A stretch of DNA of 9,893 nucleotides from CAZVXI01 sp964631295 (GCA_964631295.1 CAZVXI010000122.1:1-9893), one strand, 5' to 3'; counted from the stretch's first letter, positions 1 through 7,289 are shown. Notes: generated by a model from the letters alone, not told the origin. Made by a program: numbers and translations.

Positions 1-240
1 GATGAACTTGCCCGTCGCATCATGACGGGCAGCAGTGGATGGCACGCGCACATCGGTTCGTTTGCCGACTGTGATAATCTTCCCGCGGTGCACGACAAGC
101 GCGCCGTCTTCGATCGGCTCGGCATCAATCGGCAGAATGGTTCCGCCGATATAGGCCTGCGGTGTCTCCTGGGAGATCGCACCCTGCGTGAGGGTTGCGA
201 GCGTCAACGCTGTCAGTATGTTCATGGTCCGACGTTTCAC
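1..240 (-). CDS. Secreted amidohydrolase, N-terminal fragment (runs off left edge)
   Basis: The first 80 codons of a gene continuing beyond base 1. The GTG start at 240-238 is chosen because a strong Shine-Dalgarno AGGAGGTG (bases 251-244 on the minus strand) sits 5 nt upstream; the in-frame ATG at 225 is too far from it. The N-terminus (KRRTMNILTALTLATLTQG) has a basic start and a hydrophobic core, like a signal peptide ending near AIS-QE. The mature part (AYIGGTILPIDAEPIEDGAL, then VVHRGKIITVGKRTDV and DATGKFI) matches the N-terminal beta-sandwich that opens metal-dependent amidohydrolases of the imidazolonepropionase/dihydroorotase type, just before the usual PG-x-HxH metal motif, which lies outside the window. 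Substrate cannot be told. It starts 33 bp after the protease stop, so the two are probably one operon and both proteins are exported. Family call is good; catalytic competence is unseen. Confidence 0.8.
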   Translation of the reverse strand, partial: MKRRTMNILTALTLATLTQGAISQETPQAYIGGTILPIDAEPIEDGALVVHRGKIITVGKRTDVRVPSTAARHDATGKFI

Positions 241-243
241 GGA

Positions 244-251
244 CACCTCCT
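244..251 (-). promoter_or_regulatory. Strong ribosome binding site of the amidohydrolase
   Basis: On the minus strand this reads AGGAGGTG, a near-perfect anti-16S match, with the AGGAGG core ending 5 nt before the GTG codon. It fixes the start of the amidohydrolase and suggests independent strong translation within the two-gene unit. Confidence 0.8.
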
Positions 252-273
252 CAAGTATTCATTCACGATCAAC

Positions 274-3200
274 TCAGTTATCATCGCCCGGCCTGCGAGC
301 GCGAATCGGATCGGGCGGCTGCGGAAGGATCCTCGGCCACTGCTTCGTTTCGAGCAATCGCAGGCACTCCTTCACAGCCGCTTCAAGTTGCGGATCGCGC
401 CCGGCAGCAACCTGCTTGGGCAACTGTTCAACTTCGATATCGGGCGCGACACCTTCGTTCTCAACAGCCCATTCACCGTCCATATTATAAAAGCCGCCGC
501 GTGGTGCCGTGATGGAGCCGCCATCCACCAGCGGGGGAACATCCCATATGCCGACGAGTCCGCCCCATGTGCGCGTGCCGATGAGCGGGCCGATCTCCAT
601 GTTGCGGAACATCCATGGCATGAGATCACCGCCTGAGCCGGCCGACTCGTTGATGATCATCACCTTCGGCCCCCAGATGCCCGCGCCGGGATTGGTGAAC
701 GGCTTGTTGTCTGCAACGGGGTTGTTGAAGAACCCTTGCGGCTTGCGCGCAAGTATGTCCACGATGTAGTCCGCTGCGGACCCGCCGCCGTTGAAGCGCT
801 CGTCAATCACCGCGCCTTGTTTGTCCTGCTGCGCGAAGTAGTAGCGGTTGAAGTTCGTGTATCCGCCGAATCCCGTGTTGGGCAGCCAGACATATGCGAG
901 TCGGCCGTCGGACATTTCATCGACCTTGCGGCGGTTGCCTTCTATCCAATCGAATTGTCGGAGCGCCGCTTCGCTTGCAACCGGCACGACCGTCACATCG
1001 CGTGCATCATCATCGCTGGTTGTCGGGCTCAGCCGAAGCACTGTCTGGCGATTTGCCGTTGCCTCGAACAACGAATACGGATTCATGCTCGCATTGAGTT
1101 CCCGGCCGTTCACGGCGAGAATGTAATCGCCTTCGCTGACCTCCACGCCGGGTGCTGCGAGCGGCGCGCGCAGGGTCGGGTTCCAGTTCTCGCCGGTGTA
1201 GATCTTCGCGATTCTGAAACGGTCCTGATCGATTTCGAGGTCGGCGCCAAGCAGGCCGATGTTCACCGAATCGACATCCGGGGTATCACCGCCGCGAACA
1301 AACGAGTGCCCGATGGCCGTCTCGCCGCCGAGGATATCAAGCAGATGAGTCAGGTCGGAACGATGCGCAACGTGATCGAGCCACGGCTCATACATGTTCC
1401 AGACTTTGTCCCAGTCTGCGCCATGGATGTTCTCGACATAGAAGAAGTCGCGCTGGTACCGCCATGCCTCACGGAAGATCTGTCGCCATTCGATGGGCGG
1501 CTCGATCCTGGCGCGCATGTCGGATGTGCTGATGCGGCCGTCGCCGACGTTGGCCGATCCACTGGTTCCAACGATGCCCCAACCGCCGCCGCCGGAGTAG
1601 AGCATTTTATGACCGTCCGCACTGATGATTGCGCTGCCGATGCCGCTGATGAACGGCTGTGATTCGCGTTCACTCATGTCCCAGCGATGCAGCGTCAGGC
1701 CGCCACCGCCACCAAAGGGATCACCTCCACTGGGTTGTTCTGCGATAAACACGACACCTTCACCGGCAGCAAGCGTCCCGACATAGTTCGCCGCCGGCAT
1801 GGGCAGCGCGAGGATGCGATGCAGCATGCCGTCAAAGTCGATGCGAATGTCGTCATCATCTTGGGCAGCCTCGGCGTCATCACCCTCCGCTGCATCTGCT
1901 TCATCAGCCGCGTCATCTTCGGGCGCATCGTCCGCCTTTACCTGCTCTTCATCACTCTGCGGAAGCAGTGGCGAGGGCTGATCCGCCTGCAGCACCGCGA
2001 AGTACACTGCCCGGCGGACAGGCCGCTCATATGAACTCATGTCGAGCCAGCCCGTGTTGAGCGCATAATCCGTACTGCCGAGGAAATACAGGTACTTGCC
2101 GTTGCGATCCCATGCCGGCGAGATGCAATCGGACAGGCCGTCGGTCACCTGGTGAATCGAACCATCATCGAGCGAATACACCATGATCGCGTGAAACTGG
2201 CTGTCGAGCCGCTTCGCGTATGCGATCCAGTTGGAGTCGGGCGACCACACAGGGTCGATCGTGCGCTGCGGATGCGCGAACTGATCGGTATCCACCAGCG
2301 TTTGTTCGCCGGTTCCGACATCCAGCACCCACAAGTTGAGCCCTTCATCCGTGTAGAGTATCTTCTCCGAATCGGGCGACCATGCGGGTGTGAAGTAGAA
2401 CGTCGGGTCTTTGAGCGCGATGGCGCGCGGCTCACCCATGCCATCCTGCTCAGCAATTATGAGTTGATACTCACCCGATGCATCGCTGAACCATGCTACG
2501 TGTCTGCCATCCGGAGACCAGATCGGATTGCGATCTGCTTCACCCGAAGTGTTGGTAAGATTGCGGGTATCGCCCTTGTCTGCGGGAACGGTGAAGATTT
2601 CGCCGCGCGCTTCGAAGATCGCGCGCTTTCCGGTGGGGGAGATCGACGCATTCGCGATCGCGTTGCCGAGGTTCTCCCATTGCGGGCGGAGCCATGGCAG
2701 GTCGCCGCGCACACGTATATTGACCTGTCGCACATTGTTGTCGCGCGGGTCAAGCATCCTGATATATCCGGCATGTTCGAACACGAGCATCCCACCGCCG
2801 GACTGCAGCGCCTTGGCATCATATTCGGTGAAGTGTGTGACCTGATTGAGCCGCCCGCTGCGTGGGTTCCACGCGTAGATGTTGTTGCAATAGTCGCGAT
2901 CGGAAAGAAAGTAGACGGTGTTGCCGAGCCAGACGGGGTCGGTGTCGTTGCTGCCATCCCACGGCGCTTTGGTAAGATCAAGCGTGTTCATGTCGAGCAG
3001 CCAGATCGGCTGAGCCTGCCCGCCGCGATAGTTGCGCCACTCCGATTCCCACGGCGCGATCTGCTGATACACGAACTGTGAACTGTCCTGCGAGAACTGC
3101 CCCTTGTTGGCGCGCGGCATCGGCAGGGGGGTCGGCATCGTGCCATCGAGCGGAACCGTCCACATGCGCGGGTAGGGGATCGGCGCGGTGTCGCGCCCGC

Positions 3201-3614
3201 TGCCGAAGATCACTGCCGCGCCGTCGCGCGTCCAGCCTTTCACGATGTCCGCGCCGGGATGCCAGGTCAGTCGCCTGGGCTGACCGCCTTCCATCGGGAT
3301 GGTGTACACATCGGTGTTGCCATCGTACTGGCCGGAGAATGCAATCGTCCTGCCGTCCGGCGAGAACATCGGGTTGGTCTCCGCGCCTTCGAAGACTGTC
3401 AGCCGTCGTGCATCACCGCCCATGCGGTCAACGATCCAGATGTCGTTGGCGTAGGCGAAGGCGATATGGGTATTGCTGATTGTCGGCTGCCGCAGCAACC
3501 GTGTCCCCNNNNNNNNNNCCCCTGATTCTGTTGCGCTGCGCTGGCTGCACAGATCATGAACTGGGCGCACATCGCTGCCGCCAGAGCCATCGACCGCATC
3601 TTCGCTGTGAACAT
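274..3614 (-). CDS. Secreted tricorn-type S41 peptidase with TolB-like beta-propeller (frame broken by N run)
   Basis: A large exported serine peptidase, about 1108 residues once the N run at 3509-3518 is closed. ATG at 3614 follows AGGAGAGG with 5-nt spacing. It gives a signal peptide (MFTAKMRSMALAAAMCAQF, cleavage near ASA-AQ, residue 26/27). Residues about 32-690 carry repeated PD40/WD40-like blades (FSPDGRTIAFSG, WSPDGRHVAWFSD, WSPDSEKILYTD, WSPDSNWIAYAK). An Asp/Glu/Ala-rich linker (about 547-586) and Gly-rich stretches follow. From about 700 there is the tricorn helical domain (WRQIFREAWRYQRDFFYVE), a PDZ-like part (GVEVSEGDYILAVNGREL, about 815-830) and the S41 core. Likely catalytic residues are His765 (AIGHSF), Ser989 (NESAGSGGD) and Glu1047 (VENEGVAPDIEV). 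Tricorn homologues cut peptides to small products. Secretion suggests a periplasmic or surface role. A frame starting at 3570 would read through the Ns but lacks a signal peptide and is rejected. Confidence 0.92.
3509..3518. other. Assembly gap of 10 Ns inside the protease gene
   Basis: Ten ambiguous bases. CCCC stands immediately on each side (3505-3508 and 3519-3522). Removing the Ns and overlapping the two CCCC runs gives, on the minus strand, codons CAG GGG ACA CGG, joining signal peptide ...AAQQNQG to TRLLRQ... in a single frame. With the Ns counted as 10 bases the frame is broken, so the gap length is not real. Confidence 0.9.
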
Positions 3615-3768
3615 CAGATCCTCTCCTGCCTTGCGGGCATAAACCGCCACAGCATCGTCCGTTTCGGACGATCTTGCAAGCGATGCTGACGGGGTACCGC
3701 TTGCAGGCAGCAAGGATGCCGATCTGCTATGCTGCCAGTGGTCCGCGAAAACCCCCAGGGAGACCCAC
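3615..3768. promoter_or_regulatory. Divergent intergenic region with overlapping inverted repeats
   Basis: This 154-bp spacer lies between the protease (leftward) and the Pmp3-like gene (rightward), so it should hold both promoters. It has ATCGTCCG-TTT-CGGACGAT (3654-3672, perfect 8-bp stem), TGCAAGCG with CGCTTGCA (3675-3682 and 3698-3705), and AGCATCG with CGATGCT (3651-3657 and 3681-3687). The third pairing excludes the other two. TATGCT at 3728-3733 could be a -10 for the rightward gene, but no good -35 is seen at the right distance. AGGAGAGG (3627-3620, minus) is the protease ribosome site. Which element is functional is not known. Confidence 0.5.
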
Positions 3769-3936
3769 GTGATCATTCTCAAAATCATCTTCGCGATATT
3801 CCTGCCGCCCGTTGCTGCAGCGCTTCAGGTGGGCATCAGCACGCACTTCTGGATCAACATCGCGCTGACGCTGCTCGGCGGCATCCCGGGCATGATCCAC
3901 GCATTCTGGCTGGTCCTGACCGACCGCACTGAGTGA
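3769..3936 (+). CDS. Pmp3/YqaE (UPF0057) family small membrane protein
   Basis: A 55-residue hydrophobic protein starting at GTG 3769, with AGGGAG (3757-3762) 6 nt upstream. The sequence has two membrane segments: residues 2-20 (IILKIIFAIFLPPVAAAL) and about 29-50. Family signature residues are visible: LPP in the first helix, QVG after it, FWINIALTLLGGIPGMIHA in the second. Length equals the usual 50-60 residues. Members of this family (yeast Pmp3, plant RCI2, bacterial YqaE) are inner-membrane proteolipids tied to salt, cold or envelope stress and membrane potential; the molecular role is not settled. Its stop codon TGA touches the stop of the converging aldehyde dehydrogenase (TGA|TCA at 3934-3939) with no space for a terminator. 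It is diverging from the protease and probably monocistronic. Confidence 0.93.
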   Translation: MIILKIIFAIFLPPVAAALQVGISTHFWINIALTLLGGIPGMIHAFWLVLTDRTE

Positions 3937-5502
3937 TCAGCCGAACTGAATCCCCTGCGCGAGCGGCAGGTCGCTGCCCCAGTTGATGGTGCAGGTCTGC
4001 CGGCGCATGTAATGTTTCCAGGCATCGGAGCCGGACTCGCGCCCGCCGCCGGTATCTTTCTCCCCGCCGAACGCGCCGCCGATCTCCGCGCCGCTGGTGC
4101 CGATGTTCACATTGGCGATGCCGCAATCCGAGCCAGCGTGCGACAGGAATCGCTCCGCACTACGCACGGAATCGGTAAAGATCGCGCTGCTGAGCCCCTG
4201 CGCCACATCGTTGTGCATCGCGATTGCATCATCGAGTTGATCGAACTCGAACACATACAGAATCGGCGCGAATGTTTCATCCCTGGTGATCTTCGGCACC
4301 TCGCCGCGCGGCACGCGCACGATCGTCGGCTCGACGAAGTGGCCTTGCTTCGATGCCATGCGCTCGATGCCATCCACGCCGCCACAGAGAATCTCGCATC
4401 CTTCAGCGACGGCCTGTTCGAGCGCAGCCCGCATCGAATCGACCGCCTGTTGATTGATCAGCGGCCCCATGAGCGTGCCATCATCCACTGCATTGCCGAT
4501 CGGCACGGTCTTGTACGCTTTGACAAGCCGCTCGGTGACTGCATCAACGACATCACGATGCACGAACAGCCGCCGCGTTGTCGTGCAGCGCTGCCCGGCC
4601 GTGCCCACCGCGCCGAACACAACACCTCGCGCGACGAGTTCCATGTCCGCATCGGGCATGATGATGATCGCGTTGTTGCCGCCCAGTTCGAGCAGCGCCT
4701 TGCCGAGGCGCGATGCGACAACCTGCCCGACATGCCGACCCATCCTGCATGAACCTGTCGCGCTGATGAGCGGCAGTCTGCGATCGTTGATCATGGTCTC
4801 GCCGACTTCATCGTCGGTTCCGATCACGAGCGCGAAGATATCTGCCGGGTCTCCATCATCGGGTGTGAAGACATCCTGGCTGGCCATGACATCGCGCGCA
4901 ATCGAGTTCATCGCCATCGCGCACAGCGGCGTCATCAGGCTCGGCTTCCAGATCATCGCGTTGCCGCACACAGCCGCGACCATCGCGTTCCACGCCCACA
5001 CTGCCACGGGAAAGTTGAACGCGGTGATGATGCCGATCGTGCCCAGCGGGTGCCACTGCTCGTACATGCGATGTTGCGGCCGCTCGGAATGCATGCTCAG
5101 CCCGTACAACTGCCGTGACATTCCCACCGCGAAGTCAGCAATGTCGATGCACTCGACAACCTCTCCGACACCTTCGGGCCTGATCTTGCCACACTCCATG
5201 GCAACAAGCTCGCCAAGCTGCTGCTCGCGCTCACGGAACGCCAGGCCGATGCGGCGGACGATCTCCCCGCGCTTGGGCGCGGGCAGCATGCGCCAGTGCG
5301 TCTGCACCCGCATCGCGCGGCTCACCGCGTCTTCATACGCCTTCTTATCCTGCAGGCGCACCGCGGCGATCGGTTCGGCAGTTGATGGATTCTCTGTGAT
5401 GATGCATCCGTCGTTGGCAGCGCCCGGGTGTACGAACAGCGGGTGCTGATCGATTTGGAGCCTGCTGAGGATGTCACTTCCGGCGTGTGTCTGCGTTGTC
5501 AT
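3937..5502 (-). CDS. ALDH7-family aldehyde dehydrogenase (probable alpha-aminoadipic semialdehyde dehydrogenase)
   Basis: A full-length 521-residue NAD(P)-dependent aldehyde dehydrogenase, probably cytoplasmic. Active-site elements are all present: Asn163 (TAFNFPVAVWAWN), general base Glu272 (LELGGNNAI) and nucleophile Cys306 (GTAGQRCTTTRR). The ELGGNNA motif, the C-terminus YMRRQTCTINWGSDLPLAQG and the motif GEIGGAFGGEKDTGGGRESG are typical of the ALDH7 (antiquitin) group. These enzymes oxidise alpha-aminoadipate semialdehyde in lysine breakdown and also accept betaine aldehyde and lipid-derived aldehydes, so the physiological substrate here is inferred. The ATG at 5502 gives a normal N-terminus, although no clear Shine-Dalgarno precedes it. 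A small hypothetical gene ends 32 bp upstream in the same direction, suggesting co-transcription. No other lysine-pathway gene is in the window. Confidence 0.93.
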   Translation of the reverse strand: MTTQTHAGSDILSRLQIDQHPLFVHPGAANDGCIITENPSTAEPIAAVRLQDKKAYEDAVSRAMRVQTHWRMLPAPKRGEIVRRIGLAFREREQQLGELVAMECGKIRPEGVGEVVECIDIADFAVGMSRQLYGLSMHSERPQHRMYEQWHPLGTIGIITAFNFPVAVWAWNAMVAAVCGNAMIWKPSLMTPLCAMAMNSIARDVMASQDVFTPDDGDPADIFALVIGTDDEVGETMINDRRLPLISATGSCRMGRHVGQVVASRLGKALLELGGNNAIIIMPDADMELVARGVVFGAVGTAGQRCTTTRRLFVHRDVVDAVTERLVKAYKTVPIGNAVDDGTLMGPLINQQAVDSMRAALEQAVAEGCEILCGGVDGIERMASKQGHFVEPTIVRVPRGEVPKITRDETFAPILYVFEFDQLDDAIAMHNDVAQGLSSAIFTDSVRSAERFLSHAGSDCGIANVNIGTSGAEIGGAFGGEKDTGGGRESGSDAWKHYMRRQTCTINWGSDLPLAQGIQFG

Positions 5503-5534
5503 GCACGAAGCGTATCACAGAGTGGGCGGCCCGG

Positions 5535-5744
5535 TCACGCCTGTGAGCAATCATGGTCATCCAGCAGGTTGCGCTTGCTTCGCTTCAGGGCCTTCCAGTG
5601 TTGCTTGATCCGGTCGTAGGCCTCTTCCGGCGAGATCTTCTCGCCCGCTTCGAGCGCACAGATATTGGCAACCTTCGCGGCGAAGTCGGAGAGGTTTGCG
5701 TCAAACACGCTGTCGGCTGCGTCTCTGTGTGGCTGTTGGAACAT
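5535..5744 (-). CDS. Small hypothetical protein upstream of ALDH7
   Basis: I do not recognise the family. From ATG 5744 the product is 69 residues, soluble, without a signal peptide or membrane segment. A GTG at 5783 would extend it to 82 residues, but neither start has a visible Shine-Dalgarno. The ATG is preferred because the added residues (LATFGLSLSLAN) overlap the presumed divergent promoter. The C-terminal half is charged and probably helical (EKISPEEAYDRIKQHWKALK, then RSKRNLLDDHD), with one Trp. The two Cys are at separate places and do not make an obvious metal site. It lies 32 bp upstream of the dehydrogenase on the same strand, which supports it being a real, co-transcribed gene. 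No long competing frame covers it convincingly. Existence is moderately supported; function unknown. Confidence 0.6.
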   Translation of the reverse strand: MFQQPHRDAADSVFDANLSDFAAKVANICALEAGEKISPEEAYDRIKQHWKALKRSKRNLLDDHDCSQA

Positions 5745-5830
5745 GTTGGCCAATGATAAGGATAGGCCGAAAGTCGCCAGCACGCAGCAACCGCCAGCGA
5801 ACGCACGATGATCGGCGGTATCATCGCCGC
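5745..5830. promoter_or_regulatory. Divergent spacer between small hypothetical gene and Nudix gene
   Basis: The short region between divergent starts should contain both promoters, but no convincing -35/-10 pair is seen. A perfect 7-bp inverted repeat CGATGAT/ATCATCG with a 7-nt loop (5806-5826) ends 4 nt before the Nudix start codon and could mask it in the mRNA or serve as a protein-binding site. GGCGG (5814-5818) is the only purine-rich stretch near the start and is too far for an ideal ribosome site. Confidence 0.4.
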
Positions 5831-6496
5831 ATGCCTGCCCGTACGATCAACCTCCGCCGCGCACCCGTGCTGCATGCAGACGACACGCCGTTCGTCTCGC
5901 AGCGCATCGCGCTCGAGCAGATCGACCGGCACTGGCAGCATCTGTGTACGGAGAATCCCGCTTACTTCGACGGCCAGCTCTGGCATGTGATCAACGTCCA
6001 CCGCAACGGCCACGGCGGCGCGACGCTGCATGTGCAGCCGGGCGCGTACCGCAACTGGGCTGTCCAGCATGCATTCAACCTGGATGTCGGCATCCTCCCG
6101 CTCGGCGTGAAGGGGCTCATCTGCCGCGATGGTCGCGTACTCATCGGCAGGCGCGGGCCCGAGGTTGCTGCATATGCAGATGCGTGGGAGTTCGCGCCCG
6201 GCGGCGTCGTCGAACTCGACCAGACGCCCGCGCAAACGATCGCCGCGGAACTTTCTGAAGAGACCACGCTCTCAATCACGCGCGAGCCGGTCGCCGTTGC
6301 GATCATCCTCGACGATGTCGTCCGCACGTGGGAGATCATCCACCGTATTGATGCGCCGGCAGGCGAGCCGCAGCCGACCGATGAATACCCCGAGCTTCGA
6401 TGGATCGACCCGGCTGAAGATTCGCACCTGCCCGATGATCTCACGCCGCTCGCCCGGGCAATGCTGCCGCTGGCCCGGGCCACAACACGCCGCTGA
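5831..6496 (+). CDS. Nudix-domain hydrolase with degenerate Nudix box
   Basis: A 221-residue protein from ATG 5831 (MPARTINLRRAPVLHADDTP). The C-terminal half (about residues 90-205) is a Nudix fold: LGVKGLICRDGRVLIGRRG, then EFAPGGVVELDQTPAQTIAA and ELSEETTL. Against the consensus Gx5Ex7REUxEExGU, the ELxEE metal-binding core is intact, but the first Glu is Gln, the Arg is Ala and the Gly after EE is Thr. The N-terminal part has NPAYFDGQLWHV and a TLHVQPGAYRNW stretch, an arrangement recalling the N-terminal domain of NUDT22-like UDP-sugar diphosphatases (from memory, so moderate). Nudix enzymes cleave nucleoside diphosphates linked to another group; the substrate here is unknown. An upstream extension in the same frame from 5696 is unlikely, since it overlaps the small divergent gene. 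It ends 95 bp before the CoA-transferase gene on the same strand. Confidence 0.87.
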   Translation: MPARTINLRRAPVLHADDTPFVSQRIALEQIDRHWQHLCTENPAYFDGQLWHVINVHRNGHGGATLHVQPGAYRNWAVQHAFNLDVGILPLGVKGLICRDGRVLIGRRGPEVAAYADAWEFAPGGVVELDQTPAQTIAAELSEETTLSITREPVAVAIILDDVVRTWEIIHRIDAPAGEPQPTDEYPELRWIDPAEDSHLPDDLTPLARAMLPLARATTRR

Positions 6497-6512
6497 TCGG
6501 TCCGGTACAATC

Positions 6513-6553
6513 GTTGTCGGTTGTCGGTTGTCGGTTGTCGGTTGTCGGTTGTC
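6513..6553 (+). repeat. Tandem heptamer repeat GTTGTCG
   Basis: Five exact copies of GTTGTCG follow one another (6513-6547), plus a sixth partial copy that ends in GTTGTC (6548-6553). It lies between the Nudix stop and the CoA-transferase start. Confidence 0.97.
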
Positions 6554-6557
6554 TCTT

Positions 6558-6583
6558 CTCTGTCCTCTGTCCTCTGTCCTCTG
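6558..6583 (+). repeat. Tandem heptamer repeat CTCTGTC
   Basis: Three exact copies of CTCTGTC (6558-6578) plus a partial fourth (CTCTG). It directly follows the GTTGTCG array after a 4-base junction and stops 8 bases before the CoA-transferase start codon. The whole stretch 6511-6584 contains no A on the plus strand. Confidence 0.95.
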
Positions 6584-6591
6584 GATGCATC

Positions 6592-7257
6592 ATGCCGCTT
6601 GATCGAAACGGAATCGCGAGACGGGCCTCGAAAGAACTGCGCGATGGTATGTATGTCAACCTCGGCATCGGCATGCCCACGCTCGTCGCCAATCACATCC
6701 CCGAGGGGCAGACCATCTGGCTGCAATCCGAGAACGGCCTGCTCGGCATGGGTGCATTCCCGACCGATGATGCCGTCGATGCAGACCTCATCAACGCAGG
6801 CAAACAAACGGTCACCGGCGTGCCCGGCCATTCGTTCTTCGACTCTGCAACATCATTCGCGATGATTCGCGGCGGGCACATCGACCTTGCCATCCTCGGC
6901 ACGATGGAGATCGCTGAGAACGGCGACATCGCCAACTGGATGATCCCCGGAAAACTGGTCAAGGGCATGGGCGGCGCGATGGACCTCGTCGCAGGCGTGA
7001 AGAAGGTCATCGTCATGATGGACCACTGCAACAAGAAAGGCGAGCCGAAGTTCATCCCGCAATGCACGCTGCCGCTGACAGGCAAGAACTGCGTGGATAT
7101 GCTCATCACCGACCTGTGCGTGATGCACATGAACAAAGACAAGGGCCGCTTCGTACTCACCGAACTCGCGCCCGATGTCACGCTCGATGAAGTGAAGTCA
7201 AAAACCACGGCCGCGTTCGATGTCGCAGATGAACTTGCGGAGATCGCGACGGTGTGA
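6592..7257 (+). CDS. 3-oxoacid CoA-transferase, beta subunit (SCOT subunit B), without adjacent alpha subunit
   Basis: A 221-residue protein of normal length for the B subunit of bacterial succinyl-CoA:3-ketoacid CoA-transferases. Signatures are clear: LGIGMPTLVANHIPEG, the catalytic-glutamate motif QSENGLLGMG, INAGKQTVT, and GHIDLAILGTMEIAENGDIA with NWMIPGKLVKGMGGAMDLVA. The glutamate of SENG forms the thioester with CoA. The enzyme moves CoA from succinyl-CoA (or a similar donor) to acetoacetate-type acids in the cytoplasm and acts as an A2B2 complex. The A subunit, usually just upstream, is absent; the upstream gene is Nudix. ATG 6592 is chosen because upstream in-frame codons (from TTG 6514) only translate the heptamer repeats. 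No good Shine-Dalgarno is visible (GGA at 6583-6585 is weak), so translation may be unusual or leader-controlled. Confidence 0.93.
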   Translation: MPLDRNGIARRASKELRDGMYVNLGIGMPTLVANHIPEGQTIWLQSENGLLGMGAFPTDDAVDADLINAGKQTVTGVPGHSFFDSATSFAMIRGGHIDLAILGTMEIAENGDIANWMIPGKLVKGMGGAMDLVAGVKKVIVMMDHCNKKGEPKFIPQCTLPLTGKNCVDMLITDLCVMHMNKDKGRFVLTELAPDVTLDEVKSKTTAAFDVADELAEIATV

Positions 7258-7289
7258 CAAAGCCGCGACCGCCGATCGCAGTCTGTCCC

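Noticed and set aside
736..3081. Long plus-strand open frames (736-1662 and 2152-3081) opposite the protease gene
   Set aside because: They are antisense shadows of the protease, whose beta-propeller repeats and catalytic motifs are unmistakable. They show no domain and are rich in Arg, His and Cys as expected for shadows in GC-rich DNA.
274..3570. Protease start at ATG 3570
   Set aside because: This frame runs through the N bases, whose length is arbitrary. It lacks a signal peptide and a ribosome site, while the start at 3614 has both.
4012..5449. Plus-strand open frames opposite the aldehyde dehydrogenase
   Set aside because: The minus-strand gene has all ALDH7 motifs at the right spacing, so the opposite frames are shadows.
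6514..6591. Upstream in-frame extension of the CoA-transferase subunit from TTG 6514
   Set aside because: It only translates the heptamer repeats (SVVGCRLSVVG type). The family N-terminus begins normally at ATG 6592.
6441..6692. Minus-strand protein with TTDNRQP repeats
   Set aside because: A translation artefact of the heptamer repeats; no independent support.
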